DNA of 10,852 bases from a bacterium (GCA_027296025.1 JAPUJU010000038.1:1-10852), one strand, 5' to 3'. Counted from the stretch's first letter, positions 1 to 6,722 are shown. Numbers and translations are program-made. The notes: generated by a model from the sequence alone, not told the origin.

Positions 1-119
1 TGCAGGTGAACTTCGCCAACTGCGTTCACTGTCAGACGTGCGACATCAAATGCCCGCTCAACAATATCCGCTGGACGCCACCGGAAGGCGGACAAGGACC
101 AAATTACACAATTCTGTAA
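1..119 (+). CDS. Electron transfer flavoprotein-ubiquinone oxidoreductase (ETF-QO), C-terminal end (partial)
   Basis: The window opens inside this gene; the last 38 codons are read from base 3 to the TAA at 117-119. ETF-QO is a membrane-associated FAD and [4Fe-4S] enzyme that passes electrons from ETF (fed by acyl-CoA and other dehydrogenases) to the quinone pool. The visible tail carries the family's iron-sulfur segment, NCVHCQTCDIKCP, followed by NNIRW and the typical end PPEGGQGPNY. In the characterised enzymes three cluster ligands come from the CxxCxxC seen here and the fourth from a cysteine upstream, which is outside the window. An extra cysteine follows at the CxxxCP position, where many homologues have Asp (DIKDP). 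The gene converges on the DUF2203 gene. The family call is secure; the rest of the protein cannot be judged. Confidence 0.9.
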   Translation, partial: QVNFANCVHCQTCDIKCPLNNIRWTPPEGGQGPNYTIL

Positions 120-133
120 AGGGTGCAGCTGAG

Positions 134-234
134 TGCAGTCCGCTGTTGGCGGATTCGGTGAGCGCGGATCCCGCAGCCTGCCAGGGCAGGTCCAAGATCC
201 TGATTTTCAGGGGAGGTGGGGTTTATTTCTTTTT
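134..234. terminator. Convergent spacer with a run of small stem-loops, possible two-way terminator
   Basis: Four short dyads sit in the gap between ETF-QO and DUF2203: TCCGC/GCGGA (139-143 with 149-153), GCGG/CCGC (164-167 with 171-174), CCTGCC/GGCAGG (177-182 with 185-190) and CCTGA/TCAGG (199-203 with 207-211). A T-rich stretch follows at 221-234 on the plus strand, but it is about ten bases after the last dyad, so this is not a classical intrinsic terminator. The role in ending both convergent transcripts is inferred from position and from the clustering of dyads. Each single dyad is short enough to occur by chance. Confidence 0.35.
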
Positions 235-654
235 CGACGGAGACCGCATCAACGGCTGGCGACCGGCGAAACCATCGTGAATCGAATGCCAGTACTTGAT
301 GGTTTCATCGCCACGTTTCCAGCAGAGGAAAACGACCGTCCCGTTCTGTATCGAAAACAAATCGACAAGCCCCTTGTCAACGTCACGAAGAATACATCCG
401 GCCTCTTCGATCGTTGCTACGTCACTTTCGATTTCGCGTGCAATGCCCTTGAACTTCTTCTTTTTCTCGAGCATTTTGATCGCGTCGGCATTTTTCTCGT
501 TGGCGCCACACTCAACGATAAGTTTGAGTATCGCGATCTCTTCCTGCAGCCATAGAAAATGTTGCTTGTTACGCTTGATCCGCTCGAAGGTCGTTTCCAG
601 CAAGCCGATCAAGTCCTCGGCTTCCTCGACGGTGAAGAATTTGGGATTCCTCAT
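223..654 (-). CDS. DUF2203 family protein
   Basis: This is a 143-residue soluble protein of the DUF2203 family, whose function is unknown. The family signs are clear: an N-terminal FTVEEAEDL (residues 7-15), a long central helical stretch rich in charged residues (about 15-90), then DVDKGLVDLF (91-100), FLCWKRGDE (109-117) and the closing YWHSIHDGFAGRQPL (121-135). The open frame continues upstream to 780, but the ATG at 654 is preferred because a perfect AAGGAGGT lies just before it (665-658) and the conserved domain begins right after. The C-terminus ends in a lysine run (SPSKKK). It is transcribed away from bioY and towards ETF-QO. No catalytic residues are established for the family, so I assign no reaction. 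Confidence 0.88.
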   Translation of the reverse strand: MRNPKFFTVEEAEDLIGLLETTFERIKRNKQHFLWLQEEIAILKLIVECGANEKNADAIKMLEKKKKFKGIAREIESDVATIEEAGCILRDVDKGLVDLFSIQNGTVVFLCWKRGDETIKYWHSIHDGFAGRQPLMRSPSKKK

Positions 655-667
655 GCCACCTCCTTGA

Positions 668-690
668 GTGCCCGTATTGTGTCCGGGCAC
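668..690 (-). promoter_or_regulatory. 7-bp dyad in the DUF2203 leader, next to the ribosome binding site
   Basis: GTGCCCG (668-674) and CGGGCAC (684-690) are perfect inverted repeats around a 9-base spacer. The dyad ends three bases before the AAGGAGGT of DUF2203. As RNA it would form a GC-rich hairpin beside the ribosome binding site; as DNA it could be an operator. Both roles are inferred; the repeat itself is directly visible. Confidence 0.4.
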
Positions 691-778
691 AACCCGTACG
701 ATGCCCTTACGCAGCCTGTCATTTACACAACCCTTAACCCTCTTATATATATTCTTACGCTGACATCGTGCAGAATGC

Positions 779-806
779 AAGACATTTTATTCTGTAACGT
801 TATAAG
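779..806 (+). promoter_or_regulatory. Possible sigma70-type promoter towards bioY
   Basis: AAGACA (779-784, four of six matches to TTGACA) and TATAAG (801-806, five of six matches to TATAAT) are separated by 16 bases. A start site about seven bases further would fall at the left arm of the 11-bp inverted repeat, a plausible place for a repressor. It would give a bioY leader of roughly 250 bases. In AT-rich DNA such matches are common, so this is tentative. Confidence 0.3.
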
Positions 807-809
807 TGC

Positions 810-890
810 TTTGCACATAGGCGCTCTTATTTCTCGGGCTCCTGTACACAACATGTGGTGGTCATTCAAAACGCCAACACTATGTGCAAA
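810..890. repeat. 11-bp perfect inverted repeat upstream of bioY
   Basis: TTTGCACATAG (810-820) is repeated as its exact reverse complement CTATGTGCAAA (880-890), with 59 bases between. The right arm overlaps the CRP-like palindrome at 883-898, and the left arm lies next to a small GTGC-TTT-GCAC hairpin (806-816). The pair could be two operator sites for one regulator, about seven helical turns apart, or could form a long-range stem in a leader RNA. It does not resemble the BioR or BirA operators that I know. Function is inferred. Confidence 0.45.
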
Positions 891-898
891 CATTCACA
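883..898. promoter_or_regulatory. CRP/FNR-family-like palindrome
   Basis: TGTGC-AAACAT-TCACA matches the CRP consensus TGTGA-N6-TCACA with one mismatch in the left half. It lies in the divergent bioY/DUF2203 spacer, 168 bases before the bioY start. A CRP-family regulator may bind here, but this is a single match and the regulator of this organism is unknown. Confidence 0.3.
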
Positions 899-1011
899 AA
901 TACTCCACGATTGGTGCGGGGCTGCAGTCCTCTTCACTTTTCGCCACCGTGTTTGCATCGACAGTCCCGAAGAAGCGAAAGACCCTCCATAACCTGTAGC
1001 GGCTTTTCGTC

Positions 1012-1040
1012 TTGACACTGCTCCCACTTTCGATTCACAT
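1012..1040 (+). promoter_or_regulatory. Possible bioY promoter with a perfect -35 box
   Basis: A perfect TTGACA lies at 1012-1017. The hexamer 17 bases further, TCACAT (1035-1040), matches the -10 consensus at only three of six positions. The position, close to the bioY ribosome binding site, fits a promoter. The weak -10 box means that it may need an activator or may be a chance match. Confidence 0.3.
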
Positions 1041-1066
1041 TCGGAGGCCAGACACAAAGGAGCGTT

Positions 1067-1657
1067 ATGTCCCGAGCACGAACCGTTGAAATCCAGGCGA
1101 ACTCCCGACCCGTTTCGTTTCTCAAGTCGAGAGTCCTGCTCTGCACCATGGGGTCACTGCTTTTCGCGGGCCTCACCACCGTGGGCGCGATGATTCAGAT
1201 CCCGTTGCAGCCGGTCCCGATCACGCTTCAGACGATGTTTGTCGTACTCGGCGGCGCAATTCTCGGCCCCGGGTTCGGGGCGTTGGGGCAGGTCTTCTAC
1301 CTCGTTATGGGTTCGTCAGGGATTCCCGTCTTCGCCGGTTCGGCTGCGGGCATGGGTATCCTGACCGGTCCGACCGGCGGCTACCTGATCGGCTTCGCGC
1401 TCGCCGCCGTGGTGGTTGGTCGCCTGATCCGGCTCCGTACGAGCCTGTGGTGGCAACTCCTTACCTTCTACCTCGGCTCCCAGGTAATACTCTCGCTTGG
1501 GGTCCTCCATCTCGGGCTCTTCTATACCGACGGATTCAGGGAAGCGTTCACGGTGGGCTACCTTCCCTTCATTCCCGGCGATCTACTCAAGATCATCGCC
1601 ACAACCTCGATCTACCGCTCGTACCTGGCACTCCGTCGGGCCCGTTTCAGCCGCTGA
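1067..1657 (+). CDS. bioY: BioY, biotin transporter S component
   Basis: BioY is the membrane substrate-binding (S) component of energy-coupling-factor biotin transporters. The 196-residue product has the usual family length and is strongly hydrophobic, with about six membrane segments beginning near residue 22. The family signatures are visible: GALGQVFYLVMGSSGIPVFAG (split as residues 71-80 and 81-91), GPTGGYLIGF (101-110) and a C-terminal LPFIPGDLLK (166-175). The ATG at 1067 follows AAGGAG with four bases between. No ATPase (BioM) or T-component (BioN) gene is next to it, so this is a solitary BioY. Solitary BioYs are known; they either use ECF modules encoded elsewhere or work alone. It diverges from DUF2203. 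The only neighbour in the same direction is the lipoprotein gene 84 bases downstream, which has no obvious link to biotin. Confidence 0.93.
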   Translation: MSRARTVEIQANSRPVSFLKSRVLLCTMGSLLFAGLTTVGAMIQIPLQPVPITLQTMFVVLGGAILGPGFGALGQVFYLVMGSSGIPVFAGSAAGMGILTGPTGGYLIGFALAAVVVGRLIRLRTSLWWQLLTFYLGSQVILSLGVLHLGLFYTDGFREAFTVGYLPFIPGDLLKIIATTSIYRSYLALRRARFSR

Positions 1658-1741
1658 TTCCTGGACCTGCTCAGGCTCCCTCCGCGGACTGAAGTTTTCG
1701 ACGCATGGCTGGCATGCCTTTTGCCGTTCATTGCTGCCGTC

Positions 1742-2431
1742 ATGTATGCATTTTCGACAAACAGGGTCGTCTCGTGCGCGCTCGTGGCGTGCGTCCTATT
1801 CTCGTCCGCGAGCTGCTCGAGTTTCCGCAGTTCCGGCGGGCAAGACGCGGATATCTCTGCCCGCCGTGCTCTCGAGCAAGAGTTGCGAAAACAACAGTCG
1901 AGGGTTTTGAGGCTTTCCGCCGAGGTTCAGTATCTCGAATCCGAGCTTGCCCGGACACGGGAGCTGCTCGAACAGGTGGAAAGACAGTTTATTACGTTCG
2001 AGCGCGACCTTTACACGAAAGAAACGCGCGCGTCTGCGGTTGCCTCACTAGCTGAAGCCCGACTTGCGCACGACAAGATGGCCCGCACCCATGACGCCTC
2101 GGAAGCCCAAAAACATCTCATAAAGATGGTTCTCGCCAAGATTGAGGCCAGCGATCAGCTCCTTGCAAAGACGCGTTACAACGGGTCCGTGTATTTCTCC
2201 CGTCGGGCGTTGCTTCTCATCGCCGGCGAGCAGGATCGCAAGCTCATGCGAATCGTTTCCGTGGAAAACGCCAACATACGCCGGGGACCCGGCTTGAATT
2301 ACGAAGTCGTCACCCAGCTCGCGCTTGGAACCACGCTGTTCCAGCTGGACACGAAGAACGAATGGGTGAAGATTCAAACGCGGACCGGTGTGGAAGGCTG
2401 GATCCACACGTCCGTTACCGGCATGCCGTAG
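1742..2431 (+). CDS. Predicted lipoprotein with coiled coil and C-terminal SH3b domain
   Basis: I do not recognise a named gene. From the ATG at 1742 the product has 229 residues. The N-terminus looks like a lipoprotein signal: R8, a hydrophobic core (9-20), then SSASC with Cys25 as the likely lipidated residue; LVAC at Cys17 is a second, less likely, lipobox. Residues about 40-90 are heptad-like and charged, typical of a coiled coil. Residues 92-165 look helical, with a repeat-like EASDQLLA...YFSRRALLLI pattern. Residues 168-227 form a bacterial SH3 domain (NIRRGPGLNYEVV, then NEWVKIQT and EGWIHTS). Such domains usually bind peptidoglycan or cell-wall peptides, so an envelope role is inferred. 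The start is uncertain: neither the ATG nor the in-frame TTG at 1721 has a good ribosome binding site. It converges on the diguanylate cyclase gene. Confidence 0.8.
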   Translation: MYAFSTNRVVSCALVACVLFSSASCSSFRSSGGQDADISARRALEQELRKQQSRVLRLSAEVQYLESELARTRELLEQVERQFITFERDLYTKETRASAVASLAEARLAHDKMARTHDASEAQKHLIKMVLAKIEASDQLLAKTRYNGSVYFSRRALLLIAGEQDRKLMRIVSVENANIRRGPGLNYEVVTQLALGTTLFQLDTKNEWVKIQTRTGVEGWIHTSVTGMP

Positions 2432-2446
2432 CGGCTGGCCCGCTAC
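2428..2446. terminator. Dyad covering the stop codons of both convergent genes
   Basis: GTAGCGG (2428-2434) and CCGCTAC (2440-2446) form a perfect 7-bp stem with the loop CTGGC. The stem contains the plus-strand TAG (2429-2431) and the minus-strand TAG (read from 2445-2443). Only 11 bases separate the two genes. No T-tract follows on either strand, so it is not a standard intrinsic terminator. A role in ending or protecting both transcripts is inferred. Confidence 0.45.
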
Positions 2447-4215
2447 ACCTCTGCGAAGGTCACCTGATTCTTGCCGCCGCTCTTGGACTTGTAGAGGGCC
2501 TTGTCAGCGTCGTTGAAGAACTTCGTTCGGCTACGTTCGAAGACGGCAACACCCACACTTACCGTGACCGACAGTGTCAGGCCGACATCCGGAATCTTGA
2601 ACACGAGCCCTTCGATCGTCCGCCGGACCTTCTCAGAAACACGCAACGCGCCCTTCTTGCTTGTTTCCGGGAGCAGCACTGCAAACTCCTCGCCGCCGTA
2701 CCGCGCAATCGCGTCCGTCTCCCGAACCTTTTCGCGGAGAAGCCGACCGATCCTTTCAATCAAAAGATCGCCCGTGGAGTGACCGAACTTGTCATTGACT
2801 TCCTTGAAGTTGTCGATGTCCATCAGGATGAGCGCAAGTTCTCCTTTGTACCGAGACGAACGCGCCACCTCATGTTCCATGATCTTCCAGAAGTGCCGGT
2901 GATTGTATAGGCCGGTCTGCCCATCGGTGATCGACAGGCGTTCGAGCTCGTTGTTGACGCGCTCGAGGTCTTCGTTTCGGCTCTGAATCTCCTGGTTGGT
3001 CGCGTGCAGTTTCGCCTCGGTCAGCGTGATTTTTTCTGCCATGTCGTTGAAGGCCTTGATCATCTGCCCGATCTGGTCCCGGCCCTCACCGGGTATCCTT
3101 ACGGCAACCATTCCCCGATTGATCTTTCTCGCTCCATCGCTGAGGGCCGCGACCGGTCTAAGGAGGTAGACCGAAAGCTTCCAGCAGATGAAAAGAAACA
3201 ATGCGCAAATGAGAAAGTCGACAAGCATGATCTGCAGCTTCTTGATAACGACCGGCGCGATCACCTTCGATTCGAGATCTTCGCAAACCAGCCACCAGTC
3301 GTACTCGGCGAGGTGGATCCGGCTGCTGATAAACCGCTGCCGGGATTCTCGCTTACCGCGTGCATCGATGAAGTCCTGTTTCGTCGTCGTCGTAATCTGA
3401 ATGGGTCCCTCCGTGTTGCTTCCCCTGAGAACCGACTGTGCCATGAGCCCTATCATGTTGGCCGGAGCGCCGGACTCCTCATCACGCGCCGCGTTCCTCG
3501 GCTGGGTGATATACCGCCCGTCCCCGTCGAGTATGAACAGGTCCCCCACAGGGTTCAACGCATCAGGCCCCAGCAACTCCGTCAAGCCAGCGAGATTCAC
3601 ACGCGCAACGACCGTTGCATCCCACCCACCTGCCTCCACCGGGACGAGGACCCACCGGTAGAACACGTTCGTATCGGAAAGAGACTCGTCGGACATGAAT
3701 CGCTCCTTGTTCGATCGCACCCGGAGCGAGTCCAGGACAGATCGATCGTTCTTCGACAACACGTAACTCGATGCGATCACCCCCCCGAACGGATCGAGTA
3801 CCACGAACTGCTCGAATCCGGGAAATTTCTCGCTTACGATCGCAAAGTATTTTTCCATCTCGACCTTTTCGCGTTTGCGGACATTCTTGCCGGTCGCTGT
3901 GTAATAACGCTCGAGGGGACCGAGAAATCCTCTGGAGCGCACAAGTCTTTCGGTGTCGAGCAGCAGGTCTTTGTGCCAGCGATTGATTTCCTTGCGAGTC
4001 ACCTTCAGGATGCCACTGAACTTGTCGCGAATATGCTCTGTCTGAAATTGTTCTGTACTCTGTAACGTCGCGAAAAACATGACGGCAGACGGCACGAGTA
4101 CACTTGCGACAACAAGCGCAATCAATTTGGCCTGAAAGTTTGCGAAGACAATTTCCGTTGCCAAGACAATCCGGGCGATGACTGCTCGCATAGCGGAAAT
4201 GACGGTAGAACGCAC
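2443..4215 (-). CDS. Membrane diguanylate cyclase: periplasmic CACHE-like sensor, HAMP, GGDEF
   Basis: The 590-residue product should make cyclic di-GMP from two GTP in response to an extracytoplasmic signal. In order: a membrane helix (about 28-51), a large periplasmic region (52-325) with CACHE-like features (FVVLDPFGGVIASS and LFILDGDGRYIT), a second helix (326-349), a HAMP linker (350-403, starting LRPVAALS), a coiled coil (394-428) and the GGDEF domain (428-588). The active-site motif is GGEEF (507-511), with the metal-binding LMDIDNFK before it. RETD (498-501), five residues before GGEEF, is the c-di-GMP inhibitory I-site, so product feedback is likely. The start is taken as GTG at 4215 because AGGAGG lies six bases upstream (4227-4222); the open frame extends to 4266, and an ATG at 4191 lacks a clear site. 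The sensed ligand is unknown. The gene follows uppP after 114 bases, so it may have its own promoter. Confidence 0.92.
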   Translation of the reverse strand: MRSTVISAMRAVIARIVLATEIVFANFQAKLIALVVASVLVPSAVMFFATLQSTEQFQTEHIRDKFSGILKVTRKEINRWHKDLLLDTERLVRSRGFLGPLERYYTATGKNVRKREKVEMEKYFAIVSEKFPGFEQFVVLDPFGGVIASSYVLSKNDRSVLDSLRVRSNKERFMSDESLSDTNVFYRWVLVPVEAGGWDATVVARVNLAGLTELLGPDALNPVGDLFILDGDGRYITQPRNAARDEESGAPANMIGLMAQSVLRGSNTEGPIQITTTTKQDFIDARGKRESRQRFISSRIHLAEYDWWLVCEDLESKVIAPVVIKKLQIMLVDFLICALFLFICWKLSVYLLRPVAALSDGARKINRGMVAVRIPGEGRDQIGQMIKAFNDMAEKITLTEAKLHATNQEIQSRNEDLERVNNELERLSITDGQTGLYNHRHFWKIMEHEVARSSRYKGELALILMDIDNFKEVNDKFGHSTGDLLIERIGRLLREKVRETDAIARYGGEEFAVLLPETSKKGALRVSEKVRRTIEGLVFKIPDVGLTLSVTVSVGVAVFERSRTKFFNDADKALYKSKSGGKNQVTFAEV

Positions 4216-4227
4216 GGGTACCCTCCT
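4213..4227 (-). promoter_or_regulatory. Ribosome binding site fixing a GTG start for the diguanylate cyclase
   Basis: On the minus strand AGGAGG (4227-4222) is followed by six bases and GTG (4215-4213). No comparable site precedes the upstream ATG at 4266 or the downstream ATG at 4191, so the GTG is the best start. Confidence 0.7.
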
Positions 4228-4329
4228 GAAAGTGCCGGTATCCGCACATATGCAAGAAGAATACACAAACGTAGGTTCTCGTAGATCACCCTCCGGGAAA
4301 TTCTTGCCTATCCCCGAAAGGGCGTCAGG

Positions 4330-5142
4330 TCAGCGCGTGAGCCACACCAGAATAACGACGGCGAGGACGAACCTGTAGTACGCGAAAAGGGCCAGCCCAT
4401 GCGATTGCAGAAAGCGAAGGAGGAAGCGAATCACAATCCAGCCGGCAACGGCGGAGGTCAACACACCGACCGCCAGAAGTCCCAGCTCACCGCCAGAAAG
4501 GGCGTTCGATGAGACATCGATCCCCTTCTTGAGACCGGCGCCGATGAGAATCGGAACGGAGAGGAGAAACGAAAAGCGAGCGGCCTCCACCCTCCCGAGC
4601 TTTTGACTCATTCCCGCAACGATCGTGATACCAGATCGCGATACGCCGGGAATGAGCGCAATGCTCTGCGCTACGCCGATCAGCATCGCGCCGGTGAACG
4701 AAAGCCCGTCAAGTTTGCGAAGCGGCTTCGCGTAGCGGTCCGCAATGATGAAAAGTATCCCGCCCACAATCAACGTCACGACAATGACCGCCAGCGAACG
4801 GACCTGGGCTTCGATCCAGTCATCGAGGAAAAAGCCGGCAAGCGCAGCCGGAATCGTTGCGGCCACGATGAAGACGACGAGCCTTTGATTGACATCGTTA
4901 CGAATACCGGGCCTTGTGACGAGTCGGCCTGCTCCCCGGACGAGCCCGCGCATCTCCCTGCGGAAATACGTGACGATCGCGAGAAGCGTACCGACGTGAA
5001 GGGCGACATCGAACGTCAGACCGTCGACCGAATCGAAGCCGAGCCATTCCCTGAAAAGAATCAGGTGCGCCGACGACGAGACAGGAAGAAACTCCGTCAG
5101 CGCCTGCACAACACCCAGAATAATCGCTCTCAGAAAATCCAC
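4330..5142 (-). CDS. uppP: Undecaprenyl-diphosphatase UppP (BacA family)
   Basis: UppP is an integral membrane phosphatase that converts undecaprenyl pyrophosphate to the monophosphate, recycling the lipid carrier for peptidoglycan and other envelope polymers. It is also linked to bacitracin resistance. The 270-residue, very hydrophobic product has the normal length and both family motifs: QALTEFLPVSSSAHL (13-27), which gives the Q-x-x-x-E form of the (E/Q)XXXE motif, and PGVSRSGITI (165-174), which contains the catalytic serine-arginine region. FDVALHVGTLLA (44-55) is also conserved. The start is GTG at 5142: it places the first motif at the usual distance from the N-terminus, although the ribosome binding site is weak. 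It lies 88 bases after the transporter fusion and 114 bases before the diguanylate cyclase on the same strand. Co-transcription is possible but not shown. Confidence 0.95.
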   Translation of the reverse strand: MDFLRAIILGVVQALTEFLPVSSSAHLILFREWLGFDSVDGLTFDVALHVGTLLAIVTYFRREMRGLVRGAGRLVTRPGIRNDVNQRLVVFIVAATIPAALAGFFLDDWIEAQVRSLAVIVVTLIVGGILFIIADRYAKPLRKLDGLSFTGAMLIGVAQSIALIPGVSRSGITIVAGMSQKLGRVEAARFSFLLSVPILIGAGLKKGIDVSSNALSGGELGLLAVGVLTSAVAGWIVIRFLLRFLQSHGLALFAYYRFVLAVVILVWLTR

Positions 5143-5185
5143 GTGCTAACTTGCCGTTCGGGTTGTGAGTCGTGCGTTTCTCGAA

Positions 5186-5204
5186 ACCGGATACTACGTC
5201 CGGT
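5186..5204 (-). terminator. 6-bp dyad after the transporter fusion gene
   Basis: ACCGGA (5186-5191) and TCCGGT (5199-5204) enclose a 7-base loop in the gap between the fusion gene and uppP. On the minus strand it is followed by only a short TTTC. It may be a weak terminator or attenuator between the transporter genes and uppP. The perfect palindrome GGCCTAGGCC (5228-5237) overlaps the fusion gene's stop codon a little upstream. Confidence 0.3.
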
Positions 5205-5230
5205 CTGCGCGTAGTGTCAAAGAAAATGGC

Positions 5231-6694
5231 CTAGGCCTGATTAGCGGAAAGCAGGTGCCTTGGAACGATAGCCCGCTCGAGACACTCGAAGAGAAGTTCG
5301 GTCAGAATTGCAAGCCCCGCAGCCGGGACAGCGCCTTCGAGGATGAGTCGCGTATCATTCAGCGCGAGTCCTGTCACGATCGGTTCGCCGAGACCGCCCG
5401 CGCCGATGAATGCGGCGAGCGCCGCCGTCCCGATATTGATAACCGCGGCGGTCTTGATTCCCGCAAGAATAGTCGGCGCGGCAAGCGGTAGCTCAACATG
5501 GCGGAGCCGTTGCCAAGTCCCGAGGCCCATGCCGACGGCCACGCGTTTGAGAACGGGATCGATACTCAAAAGCGCGGTCGCGGTGTTTCGGAGGATCGGT
5601 AGGAGGCTGTAGAGGAATAATGCCATGACGGCCGGAACCGCTCCGATTCCGAAGAGCGGAATCATGAAGGCGAGAAGGGCGATCGATGGAATCGTTTGCA
5701 ACGTGCCGGCGATATATATGACGGGTCGCGCAGCGCCTCGCATCAGGTACACGAGAACACCCAGCGGAATCGCGACGGCCATCGCCGCAAGAAGCGCGAC
5801 ACCCGTGAGTTTCAAGTGGGTCAACGTTCGCCGGATCAGATTCGCCGAAAGGCTTGCCGTCCTTTTGCGGTCCGTTCCGGCCAGCCCCTTCGCATCGAGA
5901 AATTCCGTAGCGACTTCTGCAAAAGATTTTCCGTCAATGAGAACCTGTGCGTTCATCGCCTGCATCTCGGATTCCGTGATCAAACCCGCGAGGCTGCCCA
6001 GTATCTCCCCGATCTCGGGCGAAACCTCTGCGTGTAAGAGCGGTGCAGCAAGGTACGTGGGAAAATACCCTTTGTCATCGTCCAGAAGAAACAGGTCATA
6101 TTTCCGGATGTCTCCATCCGTGGAGTACACGTCGGTCACATCGATCTGACCCTCTTCCATGGCCCGATACGCCAGCCCGTGTTCGATACCCCGCGGGACA
6201 AACGAGAGGTCGTAGGCCGTCGCGAGCCCGGGCCAGCCGTCGTTCCTGTTGATGAACTCGTGACTGAACGCCATTCGTAGATTATCAACCCGGGCGAGGT
6301 CCCCGATGCTTTGCAGCCCGAGCGCTTCCGCCCGCTCGCGCTTGAGCGCAATCGCATACGTGTTGTTGAATCCGAAGGGCTCGAGAAGTCGCAGGTCGTG
6401 CTCCCTTTGGAGAACGTCCTGGAGTTCGACGTAGGAGATCCGATCGGTACGGAGCACCGCCTGTGTCAGGGTGCCTGAGTACTCGGGGTACACATCGATC
6501 GCTCCCGTACGCAACGCACCGTAGCATACGAGCGTACCTCCCAGTCCGAACCGTCGTTCGACATCGACACCGTTCCCTTCAAGAAGCTGGCAGAGAATCT
6601 CTGCGAGAATGTAGCTCTCGGTAAAGTTTTTCGACCCGACCACGACGCGTTGTTGCGCGGCGCAAACGACCGCCGTTGCGCTCAGAAGAAGCAC
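5231..6694 (-). CDS. OpuC/EgtU-family ABC importer, substrate-binding protein fused to permease
   Basis: One polypeptide carries both the periplasmic binding protein and the membrane permease of a quaternary-amine-type importer (glycine betaine, choline, carnitine, or ergothioneine in the EgtU branch). The binding domain (about residues 16-270 from the GTG at 6694) shows VGSKNFTESYILAE (19-32), GLGGT (50-54) and IDVYPEYSGT (66-75), all typical of the OpuAC-type family. The permease domain (about 285-480) has several membrane helices and the coupling loop AVGMGLGTWQRLRHVELPLA (386-405). Starting at GTG leaves a clipped signal sequence without positive charge. In-frame codons upstream would add IKRSVCSFVLA and give a full signal peptide ending at VCA-AQQ, beginning with ATT at 6727, which overlaps the TAA of the ATPase gene. 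The true start is therefore probably upstream. The partner ATPase is directly upstream. The substrate cannot be told from sequence alone. Confidence 0.9.
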   Translation of the reverse strand: MLLLSATAVVCAAQQRVVVGSKNFTESYILAEILCQLLEGNGVDVERRFGLGGTLVCYGALRTGAIDVYPEYSGTLTQAVLRTDRISYVELQDVLQREHDLRLLEPFGFNNTYAIALKRERAEALGLQSIGDLARVDNLRMAFSHEFINRNDGWPGLATAYDLSFVPRGIEHGLAYRAMEEGQIDVTDVYSTDGDIRKYDLFLLDDDKGYFPTYLAAPLLHAEVSPEIGEILGSLAGLITESEMQAMNAQVLIDGKSFAEVATEFLDAKGLAGTDRKRTASLSANLIRRTLTHLKLTGVALLAAMAVAIPLGVLVYLMRGAARPVIYIAGTLQTIPSIALLAFMIPLFGIGAVPAVMALFLYSLLPILRNTATALLSIDPVLKRVAVGMGLGTWQRLRHVELPLAAPTILAGIKTAAVINIGTAALAAFIGAGGLGEPIVTGLALNDTRLILEGAVPAAGLAILTELLFECLERAIVPRHLLSANQA

Positions 6695-6722
6695 CGCGAG
6701 AACAAAACTGCAGACACTACGC

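Larger units (their letters stand above)
655..1066. other. AT-rich divergent intergenic region between DUF2203 and bioY
   Basis: I see no convincing gene here. The open frames crossing it lack family features and ribosome binding sites. The region is visibly richer in A and T than the flanks, with a TATATATA run near 744-751. It holds the DUF2203 leader dyad (668-690), a possible plus-strand promoter (779-806), an 11-bp inverted repeat (810-820 with 880-890), a CRP-like palindrome (883-898), a TTGACA box at 1012-1017 and the bioY ribosome binding site AAGGAG at 1057-1062. It most likely carries the control signals of both flanking genes. No known riboswitch class was recognised. Confidence 0.6.

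Noticed and set aside
655..1066. Small open frames and possible RNA gene in the bioY/DUF2203 spacer
   Set aside because: The frames have no ribosome binding sites or protein-like pattern, and I could find no tRNA, known riboswitch or intrinsic terminator shape. Only the repeats and promoter-like boxes are reported.
3004..4065. Long open frame of about 350 codons on the plus strand inside the diguanylate cyclase gene
   Set aside because: It lies wholly antisense to a gene with clear GGDEF, HAMP and CACHE features. Its translation is rich in Arg, His and Asp with no domain pattern, as expected of a codon-bias shadow.
4330..5142. Loss of the first catalytic glutamate in UppP (Gln13 in QALTEF)
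   Set aside because: The family motif is known as (E/Q)XXXE, so glutamine at this position is an accepted variant and does not imply inactivity.
5228..5237. Perfect 10-base palindrome GGCCTAGGCC at the end of the transporter fusion
   Set aside because: It has no loop and lies over the last codons and the stop; a palindrome this short in GC-rich coding DNA is not strong evidence of a site.
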